This document shows positions 38,401 through 51,400 of a stretch of DNA of 64,000 nt, in pieces. A model generated the notes under the pieces. The model saw only the letters and a program-made list of their open reading frames with translations, did no database searches and was not told the origin of the DNA. Each line of letters opens with the position of its first letter. The first letter of the stretch is position 1. The position numbers and the translations under genes are program-made. The stretch covers positions 1,352,501-1,416,500 of the forward strand of contig JASJOG010000051.1 of the NCBI GenBank assembly GCA_030142905.1, given 5' to 3'. The DNA is from Heliopora coerulea (lineage: Eukaryota; Cnidaria; Anthozoa; Scleralcyonacea; Helioporidae).

Positions 38401-41400
38401 AGAGGAGACAGGACGAAGTCATTTTGAAAACCAGATTGCTAGTCATATCGAAGAACAATCAACATTGGTTTAATTCGGTTAATGCGATGAGTGTTGTAAT
38501 GGGAAAATGTATGAAATCTAATATAATGGATAAGGAAGATGAGATTTCTCATAATTTAAGACTTACATCGTCTGTTATACAATCTACAATGTTGAGATTA
38601 TTTTCATATAACATTGGCGGAATTATGTCTAACATTAAATATTTAGAAGATTGCCTGAAATATTCGGATATCTGTGCGATCCAAGAACATTGGCTTTATC
38701 CCGACTCCTTAAACTTTCTTTCGAGTGTACATAAAGATTTCCTTGGTTTAGATTTCTTTGGTTTATGGTTTAGATCCATACTCAATTTGGAGAAGAGGAA
38801 AAGAAGGTGTTGCTCTGTTTTGGAAGAAAAATTTGGATGCTACGATCGATAAGTTGGATGATATAGGAAATGATAGAATAATTGTAATTAAACTAAGATT
38901 TGGAGACCAAAGTAATCTTTTCATAATCACTGTCTACCTACCGGCAAGTAATTTGTCGTTCTCGAGCTATCAGTCTTACATTAATGCGCTGGATGACATC
39001 GTTAACCTTTTATGCAGTAGCGGTATGATAGTTATTCTCGGTGACTTTAATGGACACGTTGGCAATCATCTAGGCCCACGAAGCTTCAATAGGATAAATC
39101 AAAGAGGTTTAGTGTTGACATGTTTAATGGAAGAAATGAATTTTGTTTCGATTAACTCCCAAATGACATGTACAAGTCCTATTGAGACATTCTATGGAGG
39201 TAATGGATTAACCGCATCAACAATAGACCATATAATAATAAGAAAAGATAATCTACATTTTGTTGAACAATGCTGTGTGGCGGAAGATCATGGCGACAAT
39301 CTTTCCCATCATTTACCAATTTTCTGTACTATCTGCATACCTATGGAGTTAAAGAAGACAACCATAAAGCCTAAGCCCTGCCTCTCATGGAAAGCTATCC
39401 AAATTCCGAAAATTTTGTGAAGATACCAGAAAAGAGTTAAAGAAAATGTCGAAAAGCTGACTTCAACCATGCCTGCTTTAAATAGCTTTGAATCAATTGA
39501 ACAGACAACATCAAAAATTACTGAATTACTAAAAGAAGCTGCGTTTAAAACAATTCCTCAAACAAAGTTCAAACCTAATCTTAAACCTTATTGGAAAAAT
39601 GGACTGGATAATTTACATGAAGTTTCTCGACACCATCGACGTCTTTGGATAGAAGCCAGACGACCTAGGCAACCTGATAACCAGTACTTTAAGAACTACA
39701 AAGAAGCAAAACGGGTATCTAGGCGAGAATTGCGCGGAAAGGCTTATGCACATGAGATGAAAAACCTTGAAAATGACGCCTATCTGTATGATTTTGACCG
39801 ATGTACTTTTCAAAAATTAATGTTAAAATAAAATTAAAAAGAAATTTAAAAGGAACAGCTAGGAATGAATTGAAAATAGGAGACTGTTTAGTGAGAGAAG
39901 ACAAAGAGTTACTAGATGTTTGGAAAAGCCACTATGAGGATCTTTATACAACCAAGGATCACCCTACGTTTGACGCGGAATTCAAACACTTTGTAGAAGC
40001 TAAGGTTCAGGAATTTGAAGCCAAAAATGAACAAGATCTAAACGATCCATTAGGTAAGCCGTTTTCAGTAGATCAAGTCCAAACCATTCGTAGTAAATTA
40101 CCAAATGGAAAATCTGGTGGCACGGATGGCCTAGTATACGAACATCTGAAAAATGCAGATATTTCTTTGTACGATCTACTAACAAGACTCTTCAACGCCA
40201 TACGCAAACTCGAAGATGTCCCCGAGTCGTATGCTATTGGAAAGATTATCTCGTTGTTTAAAGGAAAAAACAAGGATAGATTGCAAAAATGCAATTATCG
40301 AGGTATCACGTTACTGAACGTGATAGGAAAGGTCTTCGAGCGTCTAATCTTGGACCTATGGATGCCATTACTTGGAGATTTATGTATCCCTCATCCACTG
40401 CAATTTGCCTATCAAAAAGGGTTGTACTTATGCAAGTTTCGTTCTGCGGGAATCAATACACCATTACCTAGAACGTGGTAGCAAAGTCTATGCCTGTTTT
40501 CTCGATTCATCAAAAGGGTTTGATAAAGTATGGATGGATGGTCTTTTTTATAAACTTTATAATCTTGTTATCAAGGGAAAGACATGGCGACTACTTTGGA
40601 AGTGGTATGGTAAATTATCAAGCTGTGTTTGGGTAAATGATCTTACATCACATAAGTTCCCAATTTCTCAAGTTGTTCGTCAAGGAGGGGTTCTTTCCCC
40701 ATGGCTATACATGTGCTTTAACAATGATATTCCTTCCGAAATCAGCCAAAAAGGTCACGGCATTACAGTTGATGCACTGTGGTGTGGCAATGTCTTGGTA
40801 GCCGACGACATTACCCTTCGTTGTTCTCAAGTATCAGGACTACAGCCGATGTTACGTTCTGTGGAGGGATACAGCACGAGATGGAGATTTGAATTTAATC
40901 CGAGTAAGACTGTGGAAGTCACCTTTGGCGAATCAGTCAGAACGAATAATTCACTTAAAAACAATCGACAGTAGCAACTCAATGACTGTGCAATTAAGGT
41001 GCAGCAATCCTGTGAACATGTAGGAATGATTTTAGCTGGCAATGTTTCACAAAAGGAGCAATGCAAAGTAGCTGCCAAGAAAGGGAAGGAAGTTGTGTCA
41101 TGCTTGTTGAGTTGTGGTATTAGACTAGGTGGGCTGAGCCCAATATGTGGCGCTGATCTATGGCGCACTGTTGGTTTAGCTAGAATGCTTTACGGCTGTG
41201 AGCTTTGGAATAATATGTCGGAAACGGATCTCCATGTAGTGGAAGTAACCAATCGATTTGCTGCAAAGAGGATCCAAGAGTTATGCAGCACGACGAGATC
41301 AGAAGCTACTACTGGTGGTATAGGCCTGTGGAGAATTGAAGGATATATAGATAAAGCAAAACTTTTCTTTTTATATAAAATTATGAAGTTGCCCTCTACA

Positions 41401-42380
41401 ATGATCCATAAATATTTATTCATCACTAGGTTGTCTTCATATTTAAAAAATTGATCGCTAAGCCTCTTGGTTTTATTCCAGATTACTTTCGTATTTTAGA
41501 AAAATACGGTCTTTTGGATTGTATTGACAACTATTTAGCAAATGGCACCCTACCAAGTGAAGAAGAATGGAAAACACTAGTCAAAGAAAGAATCGCTCGT
41601 AACCAAAGTGATATTTGGTTAAAGGGAGTTTCTGAGAAGCCTGAATTAATCAATTACGGAAAAGTTCATACCAATCTACAGCCCTTGAACCTATGGCAAG
41701 TCGCCAAGCGTAATCCCTTATATATTCGAGAAATTTTAAATACAGTTATCATAATTTGTGGCAACGTGCCGCAAGCATTAATGACTGCCGTGACTGATGA
41801 GGGTACACATTTCAAATGGAAACTGTGCGCCAAAGACTTAACCGACGTCTCCAAATACTTTCTTCTCCGCTGCCCGTATTCAAGACGTTCGCGTGAATTT
41901 ATGTTTGATAAAATACAAGATCTTTTGCACGTAAAACACTCCGCTAGCTTGTTCAGCCAACAAGATGACGAATTATATCTTAGTCTTCTAAGTGGTTATA
42001 TTACCTCGATGAGGGAAGATGACACTCATATCAGAGATAATTTTGTGATAACGGTGGCAATTAACCTACTTAAAATTATTTATGATGTACTTTTACCTAA
42101 AAATTTTTCCTAAGTTTTTACTAACTGTAAATATAATATTTTAGCTTAAATGGTAATATAGTTTTAAATTAGATTTAACTTGCTTCATCTCATTGAACTG
42201 TAAACGTAACTGTAAATAACTACAGATAACTGTAAAGACAACTGTAAATATGATATTTTAACTTAAATGGTAAATTAGTTTTAAATTACATTTAAATTGT
42301 TCATCTTGTTCCCCGACCCGGGGCTACACGGGAATCTTCAGAATTGGAGGAAATAAAGCGGATTATTATCTATCTATCTA

Positions 42381-42427
<47 letters not shown>

Positions 42428-45400
42428 GTCTGTCTGTCTATCTGCCTATCTGTCTGTCTATTCTATCTATTCTATCCTATTCTATCTATTCTATCTATTC
42501 TATCCTATTCTATCTATTCTATTCTATTCTATCTATTCTATTCTATCTATCTATTTATCTATACATATATGAATCGTCGAAGTTTAGAACTAGTCAACCA
42601 AATCTTGATTCGGTATGATTAACCCTATTCCGACTGGGCTTCTTTTGAGTTTCTGGCACTGGGAGGGAGCGAAAAGTGTCCACGGCCAGCAGCAGAGAAG
42701 CTAAGCATACCAACAGGTAGTCCGACGCAAATTTAGATATATTTACGATGTTTAGAAATAACTTAAAATATATTTTGTTGGGTATCTGAGTATCGAAGAT
42801 GACCTTACGTTTTTATAGCATGCTGTTGCTATGCTTGACTTTGCCATGAATTGGTAGCAAATATTTAATGCAAGAGCACCAAATTATAATTATTTTGCGT
42901 CCCACTGGCTTTTTGCAAGCATCGTATCTTGCCGTGACGGTATAAAGTGACGTGGTTACAACGTCGTCATACCAAATATTCGTCAAACTTGAAATGTCAC
43001 TTTCAAAACATAAATATACCAATTATTTTCGTTGTTAAAAATCAACGTTTTTATGAGGTATAAGCAAAACGATATTTTGCATAACGTGCGTGACAACACC
43101 AAGCTGCCTAACGCAACTTGTGCGCATTACTCATATTGTTTGGTAATGACGTTATTTTTAACAGTTTATCATAGCGGAGGTTGGTAGATTTGTTGTTGTA
43201 GATTTGTTATTGATGCCGTTGAAGGCCTGTATCATTATTTTAGAAAGGGAAGAAAGGAGAAAAGCTAGTGCGGTTATAACACAGATTGGATGAACAACTT
43301 TACGAGTGGAGGTGGCAAACAACGAATAACAGCTACGTAAAGTGCGCAAACGTTAAGGAACGACATGCTTTTTACAATTAAATTGGAGAGTCGTTGTTTT
43401 TAGCCAAGGACGAAGCAGGGGAATTATTGGCGATAGAAAAAGACCATGAAGTTAGGCATTTCAATAAATTTTCACAGTAACACGATTGCATAACTTCTGC
43501 GCTTTTTTTCTGTTAAACGAAGGAACAACTCATAATGTTCACAATGACGTACGGTCGTTTATTAATTATTCAAAAATTTGGTGCATTAACCGAACAGCTG
43601 TCTCGCGTTGTTTTTACAGAGAGTGGCACGAAACAGAATACCATATGCTTCGGTGTGCCAGAAATTTAACTAAATTATATTTTGTGTTAATTTTACTTAG
43701 TATAATAAACACTTGGTTTATTTTCTTGTGATTATTTTATATGTTGAACTTTGATACTTAGTTCACTTTTATTATACGTCTCAGCCTACTGGAATAACAC
43801 TGCTATTTTTTAAAATTCAATATTACGGTCATTTGAAAAGTTGCACAATGGTCGCATATACACCTTTTGCTGTTCATTACCAGAAAATATACTCTGATTA
43901 ACACCAACTTCGAACTCGTTAACGCGAAAATACATTAATTTTATTGAATCGACACTCATTTAGACTTTTATCGCGTTCATTAAAAATTTTTGCATAGAAA
44001 GTAACATCAGATACCCAACCATTTCCGTCAAAGGGCATTTAACAGCGCCAATAGACGACCATTAACACCATTCTAATATACATCAGGAACAAAAAAGATT
44101 TCAAATACACAGAACGTTTGTATATTGTGTTGCAGGGCCGATTTAAGGTTAAGTAGAATCTTGACATAAATAAAAGATGAATGGAATAAAACTATCAAAA
44201 TTCGCAAATAAACTTACTTCGGAGGCCAGTTCAAATCTTTTTTATCTCGCCGCAATATCGATGACCGCTTTGCCATATTTTCGCTCTCCTGACCACGTTC
44301 GCTCTTTTCATGATTACGTTAACTCACAACATCGAAATATCACGTTTTCTATTCAGTTAGTCTTATTTGATCGCACAAACGGTTCCTCCACGACTGTCTA
44401 TTAGAAGCCCCCTTTGACCAGTTTATTAAAATATTTTTATAGTTTTATACCCTTATCTTTTAAACGTGATCTCATGTACACCCTGCTGAGTAGTTGTTTT
44501 AAAATTTGCTTTTCACACCACATTTTTCCTGACATGTATATCGCAAACTGATAACGAACTTTAGTTCACAGAACTTTGCTAACACATCGACTTTCACGTC
44601 TTTTTTTACACAAAAATATCTCGCGATCAAAGCTTGCTGACAACAGTGCTGAAAGCTTTGATCTTGAAGCTTTAATCGCTAAACATTCTTTCTAAGACGG
44701 GAAAGTTGATGAGTGTTAGCAAAGTGCTGTGAACTAAAGCTCGTTAACAGTTTGAAATGTTCATGTTACGATTCTATATAACCACAAAATCGACTCTGTA
44801 ACAAACGGAACAAATGTCTTGCGTAGTTGAAATTCTATTCCCTCTAATGTATACTTAAAATGGTATTAATGGTGGTCTATTGGTGCCATTGAATGCCTCT
44901 TGATGCAGATGGCGACGTATCTATGCTAATGAATGTCACTTACTAGACAAAATATCATGGATATAGATAAGGTAACGTAACGTAACATCTTCATTTAATG
45001 AGGGCAGCACTAAATAGCTAATAAAAGCTAACAAACCTGTGGCCCTCTAAATTACAATACATGATAAAACTAGTAATAATAATAAATAGTATATAATGGA
45101 AAGTAATTTAAACTAAAAAATGAGCAATAGATTGCTGTTCCCTAAAAATTTTGTTCCAAAGACAATGTCGAAAACTATTAAGTGATTCTTTTCGTCTCAG
45201 ATCAAGTGGCAAGCCATTCCATGTTTGACAGGTTTGTACTGCAAGGGTTCTACCTCCTTCAGTTTGTCTTTTATACGAAGGACAAAGTAAATTATAGTTT
45301 GAGTATCTAGTGTTTCTTCCATGTAAACTACTATTTAACTTGAGCAGTTCTTTAAGATATGACTGTAAGTCTCCTCGAACCCTTTTATATGCAAATGCAC

Positions 45401-48400
45401 ATCTTGTTACTTTTGCATCTTCATAAAACGGAAGCCATTTGAGACAGTTAAACAGTGGAACAGAGGGAGTCATAGTGTCAATTTCTAAAATCACTCGTGC
45501 AGCTCTCTTTTGTAGCTTTAGTACCCTACCAAGATTGTCTTTACTACACATAGTCCAAATGACATTTACATAACCAAGTAAAGGCTTTATCATACTGTTA
45601 TAGTACATTATTCTTTGCTTGAGTGGCAGTATACTCCTAATCTTCCTTAAAATTCCAATACGTTGGAACAGTTTCTTGCATACATTATCTACATGCCGTG
45701 AGAAAGATAACTCGTTATCAATTTCTAATTTTGCACTAGAAACATTGGTTAGCTTAGTACTCCCGACAGAAACCTCAGGTGCATAATCTATCTTATTGGA
45801 CAAACGCTTTCCCGTAATAATCAAAACCTTGGTCTTCTTTTCATTTAATGGTAACTTGTTAGCCGACGCCCAGCAGACCACTTCAGACATAGCCTTACTC
45901 AATGAGCCCAGCAGGAATGACAAATTTCCATAATCTGCATACAAAGATTATCTGGATATGGAGCTTTAAGTTGTCACGAGAATGTCTCGTGCACTTAAAT
46001 TAGTTAAAACGAGCATACTGTTCCCAGTTGACTCGATAGCTCAACTGGTAGAGCAGTGGTCAGGTAACCCGACGATGAGAGTTCGAATCCCGCTCTAGTC
46101 AAATTTTCCAGTTGACTTTAGCAGTGTACGTCAAGTCATGAAAAGCATAAATTGATGTCAATTCGATGGAATGAACGTATTATCGCGCTAATCAGTTCGA
46201 AGCTAGCGTTAGTGATTGTATATTTTCTGGGAATGAACAGCAAAATGTGTAATTCAGACGAATTTAAACGACCAGCCATTTCAGACGTTGCATAATTGTA
46301 CCCGTACCTGATCATAACGGATACAATGTAGTTGAATAATTCAACTCTTCGTACGTTGTATAGCCGTCGCCTTTGGTTGAATGAACTAAATAGGTGTGAG
46401 TTAAACGGCACGCACGAAACGACCTCTGGGTGAAATAGTAACGCCCTAGAGTAAAGTACACTAAGCTGTCCACAACCGTTTCCAGAGTTTTAGCGATCGT
46501 TCCAACAGAAAGAAACACGTAATGTTCAATATAAAACTCGAAAAGAATGCATGAAGAAAGTACCAAGGAAAATCATAACCGTGTCGTGTCTTTATATGTC
46601 GTAGACACGCTTACGGTTCTCCTTAAACTCTTCTCAAATTTTTTGGGCTTTGAAAACATAAATTTCAATCAACCTTCTTCGTGAATTAGCATATTAAGAG
46701 GTTTGTTTGCAAGACATTCCAAAAACTGGCAGAACGTGCTTTATCGGATCTGAAACAATCGACTACCGCCACGTGTTTCAAATGAAGCACTTCTGGTCGG
46801 TTTTTTAATATCACTTAAGGGACACGTTCAGCTTTCTCTGTCTACTGAAGTTGCGGTTTTACATATTTATGACACGTATCTATATCGTACTTAAAGAACG
46901 GAGGTTCAAACGCTCTAGCTTAATTTGATAAGTCATTGTCCATCCATGACTGAAGATCTAGCTTGGCCGATTAACCTCGAGTAATTTTTCCACGGAACGA
47001 AGAAAGACACGGTAAGTTTTCAGGATAGACTACGTTCGCTAGTTTGTTTGAGAGTGGATGTAGTTTTTACGCAACGGAACAGCGACATAATGTTCAAAAT
47101 AGTATAGGTTCAAGCAATTGAGGATGTACGGAGCAATTTTAATAGAACTAATGAACAACATATATTCATCACGAAAGAGTAAGAAAAAACATCAAATTCC
47201 AAGGTGAATATATGGTCATTAGTTTGTTATGCGCAAATCTATGAGAGAGGGTGCGGTGCCGTTTTCACAAAACAAACAAACAAAATATTCATGATTTTAT
47301 ACGTTCATCCATGTTGTTGTTCCTAATTTGCCCCGGTAAGCATCGGTGTTCTTTTTTTTCCAAAACGAAGGAACGTGATATAATTTTCATGGCAGCGTGC
47401 GAAATTTTTACGTTGGAGCGAGTATGGCATGGTTTTTATAGTATGAAGCAAGTATCGCTTGTTCACCTTTGCGCGCCTAATTTGCTTCTTAAAATATTTG
47501 CCCTGTTACTTTTATAGAACGAAGGAACAAGACAGCTTTCGTAATAGCGTTATCGTTGCCGCTCGGCAGCTTCCTACTCTGAATCATCATTTGACTAGTT
47601 CGGACGATTTCAACTGCATGCAATGCTTTGAGCAGCTTTGCTTCAATTATTAGAGAGTGATTGTTTGCTCAACCGCAAAGCTTAACTTACATCACACTGG
47701 CTGTCGTTTCAGGCCACTGTGTAGATACGGCCGACATTTGTCGTTTTTCAGATAGGTGATTTAGATGAAAACTACGTTTTTATGTATGTTTTCATCTTGT
47801 CAGGCTCTTGTTCAGATTCCAGTTATTGAAAGTATACTGATCAAAGCAGTACAATTTTTGGTAGGATATTGGCGGCTTAGCGACTTGCCTTCATGGTTGT
47901 GTCATCATAGTTATTTCAGTTAAATATGGAGTTCAAAATATCGTCCAAATTCTATACTATAGGCATAAAATGCTTTTAGTGACGTTACTATATGAGCTGA
48001 AGTGTTTTATCAGATTTTTTTTATCAGATTTTATCAGAAGTGTTTTATCAGATTTAATATAGAGTACATGCTGTGAGTTCTTCAAACGTCAACAACAAAC
48101 CCTTTTACATGTTCATTTTTTCATGTCTAAGAAAAAATGTTTTGCTTTCAAAGTTTCGTGATTATAAACTTCGATCGTGAAATATTTTTTTGTCTAAGAC
48201 GTGAAAGTTGATGTGTGTTAGCAAAGTGCTGTGAACTAAAGTTCGCTACCAGTATGAAATATATACATGTTAGGATTCCATATAACCATAAATCCACCCT
48301 ATAAGAAACTGAACAAATGTCTTGTGTATTTTAAATTCTATTCTCCCTAATGTAAAGTAAAATAGTTTTAATGGTCGTCTGTCGGTGCTATCAAATGCCC

Positions 48401-51400
48401 TTTGATGAAAATGGTTGCACATCTATGCTAATGAATGTTACTTTCTATGTAAAAAGTTTATAAACGCGCGTAAATGAGTGTTGATTCAATATTATGACTG
48501 TACTTTCGCGTTAATTACTTCCGGGTTGGCGTTAATGATAGTACAGTTTCTGGTAATGAACAGCAAAAGGTGTAATTTCTGATAAGTTTTATTGAAAGTA
48601 CATTTAATACATGAGACAACTACACTATAGCAAGACAGATCAAAAAGACAGAAACAATAACAGGAAGTTCTATTGTCAACATAACACGAGTCACACCCGT
48701 CATCATATTCCTAACAATTTCCTTTCTGTTTTCCTCAATCCATGAATTCAGGAATTTTTTAACATTACTTAAACCTTGGGTTCACTCCTTGTAAGAAAGA
48801 ATTCTTGAAACGATAACGGAACACTTGTTTTCCAAACCTCACTTTCTTATTGAGATATTTCAATATTTGTTTATGTCAACGAGAGAGTATTTGACATGGT
48901 AAGGTTGACAAAGCATTATAACTAACTGGAATATACGTCATAATTGCCAAATTTTTTCACGGAATGAATACACTGGCCACTAGTCGACTTTTTTCACTTT
49001 CATGCAAACATTGAATTCCCGAAGCGAATGGAAAGACAACTGCTCCGATTAACATTACAAACAAGATTTCGAGAGGCACTCTGGTAGTTGTATCCAGCAG
49101 ATGTATAAGGGGAACCGGTCATTGGCTCGAAATGTTAATGAGGCCACAGTTCCTTTTTGTGTGAAATAAACAAAGCTTGTCATTTTTTATTGGTTAAAAC
49201 AGACACACCTCCGGCCAAAATACAGGTCGGTAAAAAATCGCGCTGAGCGGCCTTGAAAAGTCCGTTTTCTCCCAATTTTTTTCCTCTCCCAAGAAAAAAA
49301 AAGAAACCAAAGGAAAACAGGCTTTGAGAAAGTCAAGTGAATCATCTTTTCCTTTATAATTTGGTCTCTACAATTCAACATTTAAACAGACCCATTAGAG
49401 CAATGTATCATTTACCAGACCCCAAGTCAATAAAGTATAATTCTTTGTGCATGATTAATTCATGGTTATTTTTTTTGGGTCAGTAACAGGTTATATATAA
49501 GTTGCTTTCAGCATTTTTCACATCATGTGAAAAAAACGATAAAACACCTTAGTTTATTATGGTAGGGAAATTCGGTTTTACGGATACAGGAGTCTGGAAA
49601 CTAAGGTGTTAATCTGACAGTTTTACGGTGGCCCATCAATGATTACTGACACACTTGTCTCATAGTAAACGCACTGCCTCTCCGTCCAATCAGAGATTTG
49701 TTCCCTAGAAATCAACCTCCTACTTAGGAATCACTGACCTAAATGTTAGAAACAGAGAGCTTTTCCGTGCAAATAAAGAGTTGTTCCGTAGATATAGCGA
49801 TCATTTCGGTACAACAGATGGCGTCTTTCGTAAAAATTGCAGAGCTATTCCGTAGAAATGGTGAGTTCTTCAATAGAAATTGGGATTTTTTACTAACAAA
49901 TAGAAACCAATGGGCCACCGTACAGCTGTGTATGTGGAGTTTCGGTCTTTAGTTTCAGTACAGTTTCAATTTCTTGTTTAACAATAATCTCAAAGATATA
50001 AATGGTTTCCGAACTTGTCGAACTTTTCATCGGCTGCACTTAATTCGAATTTGGGCCGGCCCAAAGCAATAAAATTACGCCTTTTGATTCAAATGCCGAA
50101 ATAAAATCAGCAGAGGTTTATCCAAATTGAGGATAACGCAGAACGATTTAAAACAAAAAATGAAAATGAAAGGTTCGGTGGTTGAACCGGGCCTAACAAG
50201 TTAAGATCCATTATGAACTCAACAGGTTACAGACGGTCTCATCTACTTATCAGAAGAATTGAAAAATCTCCAGAACCTTCTGAGATATAAAAATCCATGC
50301 AATGTGCATAAGTAAGTTAAAAATGTGAAGAGGTCATTCCAACATATGACATTTGATTGGTCGTTGATTACCCAAGTGGTCGGTATCATGAACACAACGA
50401 CCCATAAACGACGCTATCATTTTGGGGACACTTTACGGGATCCACCATCAGTCCAGCTCTATATACAGTCAGTGTCAAAAACGTCGGCTCGCACGAGAAA
50501 GTGTGTCCTGTAGCAGGTTTTAATATGCAGAAAAAATACGATCTGCGGCAGTTTTTAAGTTAAATTAAATGAATAGTTTCGGTACAATTAAGTGAATTTC
50601 TAATGCAAACATCAATATCAACCGTCAAAGCTGTGCACGGTTTACACGGTGCAAAATTATCAGGTCAGCGGTCGACATCAATGGACTCGAACCTATCGAA
50701 ATTCTAAGTGTAAACAGTTATGGGGCTGAAGCCCTAAAACACGGTCATATAAGCAATTTTATGGCACAATTGATGAAGTGCTGTTCCATTACGAGGATAG
50801 ATTTCCCTGTAGAAATTGTGAGCTTCCATGGTACTCTAAACTATGACAATATTTTGGATAATAACCATAGCATTTTCATGAGATGATAGATGAACGATCG
50901 TCAAGCTCTATGCTCTGAAAAACGACCTCTGAGCCCCAGACGGGGATCGAACCCGCAACCTTCTGACGACCGGCGAGACACCCCAACCAATGAGCTACCA
51001 AGACTCAGATGGAAAGCCAAGGTGCAAGTTCGACATACATGTGCGACCCGAGCGGAAGCCACTATATATTAATAATGATATAGATGAGATTTATATGTTG
51101 GAAGTATGAGAGCTTGGAAATATCATCAAATGATAGATGAACGATCGTCAAGCTCCATGCTCAGAAAAACGACTTCGAAGTTGAAGGTCGTTTTTCTGAG
51201 CATAGAGCTTGACGATCGTTCATCTATCATCTCATGACATTTCCAAGCTCTCATACTTCCAACATATAAATCTCATGTATAGCATTTTCGTTTTCAAGAA
51301 TCGAGTTGAACGTCCGTTTAACAAATTAGTCACCAGACTAAAAGGGGGACACAGCTCCTTTGCCCCTTCCCCACAAAATCCGCCCCTGAATGCCTAGATT

